Positions 1 through 11,286 of a stretch of 64,000 nucleotides of DNA are shown in pieces. Both the position numbers and the translations under genes were made by a program. The notes below the pieces were generated by a model. The model made no database searches. It was not told the origin of the DNA and saw only the letters and a program-made list of their open reading frames with translations. This DNA is from Polytrichum commune (Eukaryota > Streptophyta > Polytrichopsida > Polytrichales > Polytrichaceae), in assembly GCA_950295325.1 (NCBI GenBank), contig OX485803.1:19716001-19780000 (forward strand), written 5' to 3'. Positions within the stretch are counted from its first letter, which is position 1, and each line of letters begins with the position of its first letter.

Positions 1-3000
1 CCGAATCAACAACTTCTTAAGAGCCAATACATAGGAAGGTATTTTTAGTAGTCAATAATGAAAAGGGCATAAATTTTAAGTAAAAAATGAGAATGAGTTC
101 AAATTTTGGGAAGTGGTTTATGGTTAAATTTTCCAATCGCCATCAAATTTTGAAATGTTTTGGAGTAAGTGAGAAGGAGTTATGATATTCTAAAATTTAC
201 ATTATATTTACACAATGAAAATAACATAACTTTTAGGAAAAAAATGAGAATGAGTTGAAAAATTGGGAGATGGTTTATAATTTGTTTCTCTAATCACCGT
301 CAAATTTGAAGACATTTGGAGTAAATAAAAAATACTTATGATATTTTGAAGACTGCCTTATATTTACACAAAGTTGTATTTTATGGATGTTTTTTGGGGG
401 CCTCAAACAAATATTCATGCAATATATATTCAAGAGGGTATAATTTGGAGAACAATAGATGTTAGAGGCTCGGGGGATGAGCTGCTTGCCGAAGATAATG
501 TAATGAATGCGATACTTATAGCTATCCGTCTTCTTGAGTTTTTGAGAGGCAATGGGGCATTTTAATTGAATTTTAGTATATGTAAAAATTTCAAATTTGA
601 GTTATAGGAGTAGGAATTACAATAGCTAGCAATTCCAATGTTTAAAGGTTTAAGAATGAAGATCCATAAACGTTTCTAATAATTTACAAATGCACACACT
701 TAAAATTATTGGGGCAAATGATACATGACAATTGGGAAGGGGCACATCGGCAAAAAATTATGTTTATACCACTAGAAGAAGCAACATCATCAGACGAATT
801 CGATTCTGGTTCGCTAGAGACTGACAATTCGGAATTAGAATAAATTTACATAGAAGATTCTTCAAAGGTGATGTCGAACTTTAAGCAATTAAAGCAGTTC
901 CGAAAGGAGAATTTATTCTTTATAAATAAATTTGGTTTTGTCGGCATATTTCAATGTTGATGGCAACATACGCATGCAATTTGTAAAATATTGACTATTT
1001 CCTATTGTTTATAGTAGTGAAAGATAATATATATAATTATTTGTCATATTCAACCAAATAAAACATAGCACAAGAAAAAATTTGTGGGTGCAAAATTCAA
1101 AAATATCATCTCATTCTTGTACTTGGCGAGCAATCATGGTAAAATATATAGGAAAATGCTCTGAATTAACACCAAATTGATGAATTTTTTTCACTTTAAA
1201 TATTTTTGAACCCATTAAAAATACAAGTGCATAATTTTAATCATAATTTTTGTTCTACCACAAATTAACACAAGCGCCACACATATTTGAATTTCTCATA
1301 ACATATATCACAACATTCATACCTTGATTACGTAATTTGAATAAGATTTCAATGCAAAATGTCAATTAAAAGCTTGTTGGTTAAGTAAAATCTTGAACCA
1401 TGTGTTTTAGCGCGTAAGTAGAATCTGAAAAATCATTAGTAAATGGTTTGCACTTCATTGCATGCATATTTTAAAATACTAAAATTAAACACATTAATTC
1501 TCTAATTTAGTCTAGATTGGCTCAAATAATTTCACTTTGAAGTTAAAATCAACTAACAATCAATTCCTTCATATTTTAAAATTTATGATATATTAGAAAA
1601 GTAATTTAAAATTTGTTAATCACAAGGATCGAAAATGAGGAGGAAACTCATTTCAAAATCCTTAAGTTTTAAAAGCAAAATATTTAAATATGTATTTTCA
1701 ATTACTTTTAAATTAGCGATAATTTCTAACCCCCCATTTTTGGAAAAAACTAAATGCACCACTAGATTTACAATACCTAAAAATAGGTGGGTAGATTATT
1801 TCAGAAGTCCAATTTTATCCAAAATTTAAAAAATCAAATGTTAACCAAAAAAATCAAAATGCCTATATCTTTCAAATGGTGATACATTATGAAAACATTT
1901 AGACATATTCAAGATCACAAGGGTCAAAATGCAGGGGGGTAGTTCATATTAAAAATTTCAAATAATCATATACTTCTTGCGAAAATACCTATGAAACCCT
2001 AAACTTTAAAAAAAAATTGTTCAAAATAATAAGAAATTGTTCACAACCACTTCTAGAATTAATCGTAATAATAATTCTTAGAATGTTTTTCATGTATAAA
2101 ATTTATTAATCATATGGACCATTCATATATCATGAGCATTTTTTGTATCGGTCAATCAATGTGTTCAATAGGAAAATTAGATACTTATGACATGTATACA
2201 TGATAAATTTCCTAATAAGACTTTGCGTTTTAAGATCCAGAAACATTAATTGATTATCAATAATTTTAAAAAATATAAAATCAGGATCAGAGTCTAAAAT
2301 TTGATAATAATGATTTTTTTGTATTTTATCCTTTATAAATTCATGCACTTCAAATATATCTTTGACGACAAACAATATTGTAGTAGTTGTTGCTACATTA
2401 CTAGGCACTAAAGAATTTTCTCTTGTGCAATGTGAGCAAACCTTATATATCATTCTTACCTCGTTCATATAAGTTATATTGGTTGTGATACTTTCTAAAT
2501 CACATTTATATAGGTATGTACAAGTTTAGCCTTATGCTATGCAATTTTTATTATTTTGATTATTATTTTTTTCATAATAATTTGAAGTGACTCACAACCA
2601 CCTCGAGAATTCAATAGTAACAATAAATTTTTGAATATTTTTTATATAAAAATATTATTAATTACGTGGATCATCAATGTATCTTGAACTTTTTTGTATA
2701 GATCAATCAATGTGTTGAGAAGGAATTTTTCAAAAACAAAACCAAACACTTATGACACATATGTATGATAAAACATACCAATAAGATTTTTCATTTTGAA
2801 ATCTTACAAATCACATTGATTATCAATGATTTTAAGTCTCGTAAAAAAATCACAGTCAAATTTAAAATTTGACATTAATGAATCTTATTTGTGTTTTATT
2901 TCTTACAAGTTCATGCATTTCAATATGTTTATATCGGCAAGTTATGTTGCAGCAACAAAAAAATAATATGACATATTTTATTATTCTTACATTTGTTTGT

Positions 3001-4373
3001 TATTAGTTAAGAGGTTGACGTTGTTAAGCTACTTATGATAGAGATATACATATATTAATTACGTATTTTTCTTCTCGTAAATTTTTTAAATTTATAGTTC
3101 AAAGTTTGTTTCTTATATCATGGCAGAGCTTAACCGCATTCATGAACGTGTTTTCTAGAGGAGATCAAGATAATGACATATTTCTTTTCAAGACAAATAT
3201 AGAATGCACTTGGGAGGGAATATTGACCAACATGGCGCCCATTGTTTGGCCAGAGAGTAGTTCAGATACAAAATATATATAAAAAAATAATTCAGATATA
3301 ACGAACAATCCTCACTTAACTATGACATGAATGGGTTTACCTACATAATATATATTGGTGAGTACAATCCATGAAGAACATATAACGGTTAATAATCTAT
3401 AACTTCAAAAAAAATCCATTATTTGGGGTTTTCAATTGACACTCTATTTAAATAAAAAATAATATTTAGCCAATTATACTAGAAGATGACAATGTAGGGG
3501 GTCCCATCAATGATTCCACAATACTTGATTTATATGTAGTTTGTATACTTATGTGTACTTTGGAGTTTCATGTTTTGTTGGGTAACATAGCTCGTCTAGC
3601 CAACTGACAAATAATGATCAAAGACAATGTAGCCTTCAACAATTGGATTCATGTAATTTTTGACCCACTAGTAGTCAAAATTTACGATGAAAACAATAAA
3701 CAACAGAGTATAATGACCAAACATTTCATCATCTACACCTTCGAGAATACCATGCCTTGACGCTCACCAACAATAGCGACCACTTGGTTTTGTCCAAAAA
3801 TCAAGTCAGTGTACATGTTTCAACAATGACTAAAACTATAAATCATTGTAACGGAATAGTTTGTCGAGTTTGATTTTTTGGCATGCAATTGACTATACTG
3901 GTTGTTAAATGCATAATGAATCATTCGATTTAATGATACATCGACACGATGGACGTTGACGTGGTACGTGGCGGAAATTGATTCAATATTGGAATAGTGC
4001 ATCAAGATTCATGAAGTCTTTTATTGTTGTTTTAAATATTCAAATATAAAATATCAATATAAAATCTTTAAATTTTATTATGAAAAATATTTTTCATAAG
4101 GTAATGGCTAAATTTAAATTTTAACATAGATTTCATAACTTTGAATATTTTGATATTGGATTTTTTATTCATATTTTTATGGCACCATTACAAAAGTTAT
4201 AGAAGTCATCAATTTATTTTATTTTAAATTTTTTTTAAAATTAAACAATTACATGTTCAATATATGTATTTGCACACTACTTGCACCGTCTTCTAAAATA
4301 TGTAGATTTTATTTTTGAAAATTTATTGGTTAACATGTATTGCTTGGTTCTTTTAAATCAATAGGTTTTTCTA
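1..4373. other. AT-rich gene-free stretch
   Basis: Strongly AT-rich DNA with only short open frames, none recognisable. Two sections (around 2000-2480 and 2570-2960) resemble each other: both carry a run about fibre-like AT sequence followed by a similar series of words such as a gatcaatcaatgtgtt stretch, so this looks like a decayed dispersed repeat present twice. I see no gene, RNA gene or regulatory site I can support. Confidence 0.5.
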
Positions 4374-5280
4374 TTGTTTATGATTTTTCCTTTACAAGAT
4401 TCAAAATTAGTATATAGTTTTGAATCACTTTCACTCAAATCTATACATGATAATGGAGTTGTGCACTTGACCATGCTTGTGCCCTTTGTTGTAAACATTA
4501 CATGCATTGACAAGTTGAAACCCATGATTATTTACAAGTCTCTACACCCGAGATGCTTTGGAAGGTGGTTGCCAACATATTATTTGTGATGGTTCGTAAA
4601 TCAAATGGCCTTGATGACATCATATGTATTTGAGAGTTGGATAACGAGCCTCAATGTACATTTCAAAACTAAAAGTGGAAGGTACTTTTAATTATAAAAC
4701 CATTATGCTACTCATTCATTTAAGCATGATGATAAGGGTGAATCATTTGGTTTTTCAACCTTGCAATTGAGCAATATTACTATTGCTTTCTTACCACCTA
4801 ATGTTACAAGTGTGGTGCAACCCTTGGATCAAGGAATCATTGCTTTCCTCAACGTTTGGTACAAGAAGAAGCTTTTGGAATGGGTCCTCTCTTAGTTTAA
4901 TTCTTCTACTACTCACTAGAACTCCAGGGAAATAATGCCTAATGCAAAACAATCTATTGTGTGGTGTTGTCAACTGTGGAGATAGATGAATCCCCAAATC
5001 ATACCAAACAATTGGAAGATTCCATCATTTTACCGACAAGTCGGAGTGCCAATTTGCCATATACAATGAATGTGAGAAATCGAGAATGACAAAAAACAAC
5101 TAATGAATTGACATGTCTCATTTCCTCTTTGAATCTTAGAATTGAAGAAATGCTTATTGAGGAATATGTGCAATTGGCAAGAGAGGAAATTGTTGATGTA
5201 GAATACAACATGGATGAGTTGGCGGATTTGGCATGGGGTAGACAAAACCCATTTGGGTTTAGATTCAAATGAAGAGCCAG
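4374..5280 (+). pseudogene. pogo/Tigger-type DDE transposase remnant
   Basis: Broken plus-strand reading frames match the DDE_1 (pogo/Tigger/Jerky) transposase catalytic region. In order they give KPMIIYKSLHPRCF with LPTYY (about 4520-4587), an ALMTSYVFESW block (about 4604-4642) after an in-frame stop, a HYATHSFKHDDKGES block (about 4703-4745), the family hallmark FLPPNVTSVVQPLDQGII (about 4790-4843), KKKLLEWVLS followed by a stop at 4894, and a tail EYNMDELADLAW (about 5199-5235). The second catalytic aspartate, expected just before the HYATH block, is lost to a frame change. There are several stops and frame changes, so the gene is dead. No terminal repeats were found. The family assignment is from recalled motif patterns. 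Confidence 0.72.
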
Positions 5281-6023
5281 TAGAGAGGAATGATTTGGAT
5301 GACCAACCAAACACCAATAGTCAGGCTTCCTCAAGCCCATGAGTATGCCCAATTACTATCGAATTTTGCAATGTAACATCCTTCAAAGTTTTCAGTTTTA
5401 AATGTGATGAACATGCAATCTTTTATGAATAAATCAATCAAGATATCAATTTTCAACATCAACAAACATCATTAGAAGATAATTAATATTTACTTTCATA
5501 GTGTATGATATGGCGAAGACATCACGGGACTATATATATTTTTGAAACTCCATATCGTGTGACATTGTGAGCATAATTTTGTGATAAAATTTTATTTCAT
5601 ACTTATGTATCTTCATTATGTATACAAAATGACATTTTACATTGAAATAGGCCATTTTCTTGAAAAACCTCGATAGCATGACATTTGAGACTTCAATATC
5701 ACATTATGTAGATTACGACATTCGGATCATACAACACTTTCTTGCGTGACCAAACGTGTCATATTAAAGGGGGAGATCTAAACCTTCACCATTTTGGCTA
5801 GTCATAGGCAGTCAATTATCATACTATACGTTTTTAGATTCAGCAATCCCAAATTCAAAGAAAAAAAATCAAAATCAAAATTTCCATATAAATTTGTCAT
5901 ATTTAAAAAAGATAATTTCCGAACATGTTGATTTTCCTTTAAATAATCTAATCAATGCCGAAGTGATAAAGGTACTATACGATGGTATGCGTACTACAAA
6001 AGAAGTGTTGGCCTCTTGGCCAA
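5281..6023. other. intergenic, no gene seen
   Basis: Low-complexity AT-rich DNA after the pogo remnant. Short opposing open frames at 5875-6114 have no recognisable protein. I see no supported feature before the MITE at 6024. Confidence 0.4.
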
Positions 6024-6243
6024 TGATTGGGGAGAACCGGCCGTTAGTTACAAATGAACCGGTTGACTTTGAGAAATAACCGGTTGAAGTTCCAGACTGC
6101 AGGAAAATTACCAATCATTCTAGAGGAATTTAAAGAATATACCCAAATTTAATAAAGGAAAACCGGAGGATGTCAACATGTAACCGGTTGGACTTGCAAA
6201 CACTAGGATCTCAACCAGTTATGCCCAAAAATCTCCCCGATCA
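6024..6243. mobile_element. 220-bp MITE, family with TGATCGGGGA ends
   Basis: The segment begins TGATTGGGGA and ends TCCCCGATCA, so the termini are inverted repeats of about 10 bp. Its interior is rich in the words ACCGG and CCGGTT. A second copy of the same length lies in opposite orientation at 43229-43448 and also has TGATCGGGGA/TCCCCGATCA ends. A diverged internal fragment lies in intron 1 of the lipase-GTPase gene A at about 37668-37830. Equal length and matching ends make this a non-autonomous DNA transposon family. The superfamily is not determined because I could not define the target duplication. Confidence 0.65.
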
Positions 6244-6535
6244 CTGCTCATGGCACCTTGAATTTCTGGCACTGGTTCATACAGAGCTTGACCAGCACCA
6301 AAGATGATCCAGGAATATTGCATGGCAGCAGAACAAGACACAGGCTACGCTTAGGCAGTGTGGGCCCCACGGGTACTCTCATATATTGTGGGTCCCAGTG
6401 CATACGCCCTTGGGCAGCGTGGGCCCCGCGTGCTCTGTAAACAAGCTTATAAAACCAGTTGTGATAAGTCTGAGCGTGGGATTTAGGGTCGACTGATGAT
6501 TAGGTTATGTGTCTATTTCCCAACACATCGGCTTC

Positions 6536-8153
6536 ACTCCAGGCAGTGTTCAAGATTGAAGTCTTCAATGCCCTTCAAACGCGATTTGGCCCTTCAAAAT
6601 ATACCTCTCTCAAAACAACCCTTCAAAATGCAACCCCAAACTCAAAATGAAAACTTCACTTGACGTCTTCAAATTTTTTACACCCGTCAACACTGTAGCG
6701 CTACAGTGACGAGGAGGTCGTTACAGCAACGAGGAGGTCGCTACAGTGACAACCTCAACACCTAGCAAATGATTCATTCAACATCGATCTGACTTGGAAT
6801 TCAACTTTTTAGGTCTTGCAAAAGATTGGAATCCAACCCTTTCTTTGGTAAGCATTGAGTCAGTGTTGTAGTGTGATGTGATTCAATCAATGTGAAATCA
6901 GTGCTGATTTGAAATCCCGTGCAACTTTACAGATCCATTCGGTGAGATGGTTATCCTGTGGCTTGGTCATGGAGAGATTGGTATTTTGTATGCCTGCAAT
7001 TTTAGAAATTTGGGAGGTTGAAGAACCCACATGGTACAAGGATCTAACTTCTCTTCAGTTCCAATTTTTCATTCACATGCTAGCTGATATATTATCAGAG
7101 TTGAATAAGGTCAATCGCAAGTTTCAGTTTGATCTTGTAGATATCACTAGCATAGCTTCTACGATTGATGTAACAATCAGCTTGTTTCGTAGACACTATC
7201 TGGGTGTAAGTTTTGGCCTGACAACCAAACACCTAGGAAAGTTTCTCCGCGAGGTGGTACCCAATGGGCAAATATTGTATGTTGATAGTTTTGGGTGTGA
7301 AAAAATGCATATCTTGCATTATGATTCCATGCCCGAGTGTGACGTAGGAGGCTCATTGGAGGCATGCATCATGTTGGGGAGGCAGTATGTGCAGAAAATC
7401 ATCGATTCACTCAATGATCGATTTCCTGACTTGTCCATTTTCAATGCGGCCCGGCTTTTTAGCCCGAAGCACTATCCCGTAGATGAATTGGACAGAGGGA
7501 CATTAACGGAACAATGGTTGAACCGGTTGGTGACACATTTCCGTTGGAGCGATGACCTTGTTAATCAATGCAATGCGGAATTGCTAGAATTCGTGGAGAT
7601 GTTATGTTCTGTTTGTGAACGCCGAAGTATGCAAGAAGCTTGGGTTTTTTGTGGCAATGACCGGGAGTTCATGATTAATTGGCCAACTATGATGTCGCTA
7701 TGGCAAGCCATACTTGTGATCCCAACTAGCACTGTTGTTTGTGAGCGTGGTTTTTCAAAGCAAAATTGGGTTAAGAGTGAAAGGAGAACTAGACTCAACC
7801 TTGACACACTAGATGCTTTAATGAGGGTTAGTCTAAATGGGTTAGGAGTTGAATTCATGGATTGGGATAGTATTTTTGAATCTTGGAAAATTGGCACAAG
7901 AACCAACAAGCGTAGGGCATTATCACTAGAAGAGGTGGAGTTAGATGGTTGATTCTTAATTCTTCACATTGTATTGGAAGCATGCACCATATAAATCATG
8001 CATAAGTTTAATATGAGTTTTTTATATTTTATTTCTATATTACTGAATTGACGTCTTGAATTTGAACTAGCCCTTCAACCGAAGGGCTCAAATTTTAGAG
8101 CCCTTCAAAATGAAACTCATATGAGGGCTTCAATCTTGAACACTGACTCCAGG
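6536..8153 (+). mobile_element. hAT transposon with perfect 8-bp target duplication
   Basis: The element spans 6544-8145. It starts CAGTGTTCAAGATTGAAG and ends with the exact reverse complement, an 18-bp perfect terminal inverted repeat of the hAT type (CAGTG). It is flanked on both sides by the identical 8-bp direct repeat ACTCCAGG (6536-6543 and 8146-8153), the hAT hallmark. It carries the C-terminal half of a hAT transposase. Subterminal regions are rich in the word CCCTTCAA on one strand. Perfect ends and duplication imply a relatively recent insertion. At about 1.6 kb it is too short for a full transposase, so it is probably a deletion derivative. Confidence 0.92.
6909..7952 (+). CDS. 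hAT transposase, C-terminal half (ZNF862-like)
   Basis: A 347-residue open frame inside the hAT element. It opens with a TTG-context frame, not an ATG; a plausible splice acceptor (ttacag) at about 6933 suggests that it is a 3' exon. RWLSCGLVMERL near residue 15 matches the start of the RNase-H-fold catalytic half in ZNF862/KIAA1586-like hAT proteins. The C-terminal part contains the hAT dimerisation region: a W..I...PTSTVVCERGFS block near residue 275-285 followed by RTRLNLDTLDALMR. The N-terminal BED zinc finger and the first catalytic part are absent, and the sequence between the left terminal repeat and this frame (about 360 bp) has no room for them. The frame has no internal stops, so decay is slight. 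It is unlikely to make active transposase alone. Confidence 0.8.
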   Translation: MKSRATLQIHSVRWLSCGLVMERLVFCMPAILEIWEVEEPTWYKDLTSLQFQFFIHMLADILSELNKVNRKFQFDLVDITSIASTIDVTISLFRRHYLGVSFGLTTKHLGKFLREVVPNGQILYVDSFGCEKMHILHYDSMPECDVGGSLEACIMLGRQYVQKIIDSLNDRFPDLSIFNAARLFSPKHYPVDELDRGTLTEQWLNRLVTHFRWSDDLVNQCNAELLEFVEMLCSVCERRSMQEAWVFCGNDREFMINWPTMMSLWQAILVIPTSTVVCERGFSKQNWVKSERRTRLNLDTLDALMRVSLNGLGVEFMDWDSIFESWKIGTRTNKRRALSLEEVELDG

Positions 8154-8974
8154 GTCAGCAAATTGGGCCAGGGCTATGTAAAGTAGATGCCTGCCACCGC
8201 TTTCATCTGGGCCCCACCACTATTACCAAGGTACGGGAGGTCTAGATAGTAAGGGCCACTTCACACACGAGCCAAGAGCCGTGACCGTGAAATTGTGAGA
8301 GCCCAAAGGCCGTCCCAACACACCTCCAAAATCATGTAGTGGGGGTCACGGACCCTCAAGTGTAGTGTGAAGTCATATGTGGCCATGGCCCTCAACCAAA
8401 TGTTATTTCGATGACTTTTTATTCATGCGGGTCTTCTTCACACATGATAAAATAGAATAAGTTAATGGTTGTGAGTGTTTGGAGTCTCATGGTTTCCCGG
8501 TTTTGTGTTAGGCCTACCTCCAAGTGATCATGAAACATGATCCATTCGATGCCTTGTAGGAATCCATGTAGACTTTACATCCATCATGCATTCACATACT
8601 CCGTGGTCCTTCAAGCATAGCGTGAACCGAACTAAACCACTACAGTAGTGTCAGGTTGGTGTTGTTTGAGTCGTTTTGTGATGAAACCTTTCGGATATCT
8701 ATAGTGAGAATCTTACATTTTTTCGATACTAGCATGGTATGGATATTTAAGGATATGTTTTTGTTTTCGATATCATTCATGTCTATATATCAATCCAAGA
8801 ATCTTCATGTCCATGTAAAATCACCTTAGTATCGATAACCTTTAGAATGGTTATTGAACCAAATAATAACTTGGGTAACAAGGATTCTCTCACCTTGAGA
8901 TACATTCCACTAAATATCAATATTTGGTTGGTACTACAAACGTTGACACTAATCAAGTAGGTTTTTTTGATATC
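8154..8974. other. intergenic, no gene seen
   Basis: Moderately GC-balanced DNA without a supported coding frame. Words such as gggccccac recur here and at 6350-6430 and 10260-10400, which suggests a shared dispersed repeat. Nothing further can be supported. Confidence 0.35.
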
Positions 8975-9333
8975 GGTAATGGCTGGGGGGGGGGGATAGT
9001 CATTGGTTGGAGTAGCAATATACGTGTGAACAAATGATAGGGTATTTTAAAAACACGGGGGCTAAAAATTATAAATGGACTTAAGAGTAATATAGGGTAT
9101 AAAAAATGCCACTGGACATCTTTAAAGTACTATAGGGTATGGAATAATAGGTAATTTGGAATTATAAGTAATGCAAGCCATTTTTCTATTAATCCAAAGT
9201 AGAAGTTTACATAATGATAGCATGTGAAAAAATAAGAGAATTGAAAGTAATACCCCCCTATAAAATAGTGGTTATTCGCACCTATATCCTTAACTTTTTA
9301 ACACACTGCCCCCCCCCCCCCCGAGGGTAATGG
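8975..9333. mobile_element. Putative MITE bounded by G and C tracts
   Basis: The segment 8983-9325 begins CT followed by 11 G (8985-8995) and ends with 14 C (9309-9322) followed by GAG, so the ends are inverted homopolymer tracts. It is flanked by an identical 8-bp direct repeat, GGTAATGG, at 8975-8982 and 9326-9333. A flanking 8-bp duplication with inverted CT(C)GGGG ends fits a small hAT- or Mutator-type non-autonomous element of 343 bp. No coding content is seen. Confidence 0.5.
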
Positions 9334-9559
9334 TATTGATTATTGATACCGTGTATTCACCTATATAGCAGGGTGGCATTGGGAAAACCCTAACCTTCGT
9401 AAATTTATGATTAATTCATCACAATTGGGTCCCTTTGACTACTAAAACGGTTCAATTCATCTTAAATGATAAATATACATGTTACACCATATATGGTATT
9501 TAACTTGTCACGTGTGTAATAGTGTCACTTACCCTATTATGAGGCTTATGCTAGGTTAC

Positions 9560-9850
9560 ATTGATGATTAACAACTTCATCATAAGTATCACCTCATGAC
9601 ACTTGGCGTTCAAGTGCACTTACTAATATCTTGGCTTGAATATGTTCAATAGGGTTATGAGATGCATGCCTATGTTACACAATGGTCTACAAGTTGATGG
9701 AAGTGTACACAAATGACACTTGTCATTAGTATGCTCAAGACTATCATCTAAAGTATCCCAACGTGCTACTCTAAATGTCACAGCATAGATATTCTTTCAA
9801 CTTAAAAGAATCTACTTATGTTGACGAATGGAAACGTATTAGTGGGTGTG
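9560..9850 (+). repeat. Dispersed repeat, partner at about 42840-43200 (inverted)
   Basis: This stretch matches the reverse complement of about 42840-43200. Shared words include a match over cttactaatatcttgg, gcatgcctatgtta and acaatggtctacaagttg. The match extends over roughly 250 bp with small indels. It is probably an unclassified transposon family; the ends were not defined. Confidence 0.55.
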
Positions 9851-10883
9851 ACATTTTGAAACCTCCATGCATCTAAGGTCAAGACATCCATAGTTGACAA
9901 GGTCCATTGAACCACTCATCATGGGCATGTAATGTTGACATGGATGAGATATGTATTTTTCAGGCTAACGGAGTTAAGATTTATGTGGTAGTAGCTTGTG
10001 ATCGATTCCTTCATAAGAGATTTGACAACTACCGTAGCCAAGCCTTACCATTTAAACGATCTGTCATGAATTAACCTATAAATCAACTATGTGTTACCCT
10101 AACTTTACCGCTTCGAAACTTATAACAATTTCCATAATCATGATCTTATTATAATTTAGGTCCTTTGCAAACAGTGTATGTGGAATGGTAAAATACCATA
10201 ATCGGTGTAGTATGATATAGTGGGCTGCCTTAATTCACCTTGGGCAAGGTAATAGTGGCAAGTAGGGGCCCAGCAGCCAGGGGGTGGGTGTGATATACTG
10301 TAGGCTCTGGCCCTGAGGTTCATTGGCAACGTGGCAGAGACCGATTGGACTTGGAATCCCTCTCAAGCCGCAGTGTCAGATGGGCCCCGCCAGCTTGTCT
10401 GAGGGCGCGATGCCGTGTGGTGTGGCGACACGTGGCATCGGTCCTGCCGAGGCTTCGCTTGCATCGCGTTGGACCGTCGAAGCGGGCCGTCAGATGCGGG
10501 CCCTCCACTTGTCCAGTCTAGAATGCACGTGGCCCTTTTATTCTTGTTTAGTTATTAGTATTGTGTATTTGAGTCAGCTTCCCAACTGAGTCCTCGAGGA
10601 GCCTCCTTCATCTTTGTCCACTGGATCTGCCACTGACGGCCCTTTGGCCTTTTCATGCCATGCAGAGCTGGATATGAAAACAGCCCCCCAGTAGAGAGAG
10701 AGAGAGAGAGAGAGAGATCGTAACTTATGTGTACGAGCATACCTCTCATTCATCCAACACATGCAGTCTGGAGGTTGTTTTTTTTGCAGCTGATTGGACA
10801 TTAGAATTAGTTTCAAAGACCTTGAATTAGTCTAGCCAAGGTCATTTGAGATGGATTGGCAATGAATCTATAGGGGGTCGAAT
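9851..10883. other. intergenic with a GA microsatellite
   Basis: No supported gene. Opposing frames at 10320-10589 are GC-rich and unrecognised. A GA dinucleotide run lies at about 10692-10717. The 10250-10530 part is markedly more GC-rich than its surroundings. Confidence 0.4.
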
Positions 10884-11278
10884 CAGTGTTCCATATTGAA
10901 GCCCTCGTATGAGTTTCATTATGAAGGGCTCTCAAATTTCAGCCCTTCGATTGAAAGGTTGGTTCAAATCCAAGACGTCAATCCAAGAATATAGAAATGA
11001 AATACAAAACTCATATTAAACTTGTGCATGAATTATATGGTACATGTTTCTAGTGCAATGTGAAGAATTAAGAATCAACCGTCTAACTCCACTTCTTGTA
11101 GTGACAATGCCTTGCAATGCTTGTTGATTCTTGTGGCGGGCAAATTATATTGAGGATTTCAAGTGATGTCTTCATTCTCAATTTGGGGTTGTGTTTTGAA
11201 GGGTTGTTTTGAGAGAGGTATATTTTGAAGGGCCAAATCGCGTTTGAAGGGCATTGAAGACTTCGATCTTGAACATTG
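10884..11278 (-). mobile_element. Internally deleted hAT derivative (same family as 6544-8145)
   Basis: The segment starts CAGTGTTCCATATTGAAG and ends CTTCGATCTTGAACATTG, a mutated version of the 18-bp ends of the hAT element at 6544-8145. Its interior matches that element in reverse orientation: the part near 11070-11140 corresponds to the last codons of the transposase and its 3' flank, and 11180-11270 to the left subterminal region. The middle of the transposase is missing. Flanks are GGTCGAAT (10876-10883) and GGTCAACT (11279-11286), a target duplication with two mismatches, so this copy is older. Confidence 0.8.
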
Positions 11279-11286
11279 GGTCAACT

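Noticed and set aside
10320-10589. Overlapping small frames in a GC-rich patch
   Set aside because: Both strands are open at once and neither translation resembles a protein family.
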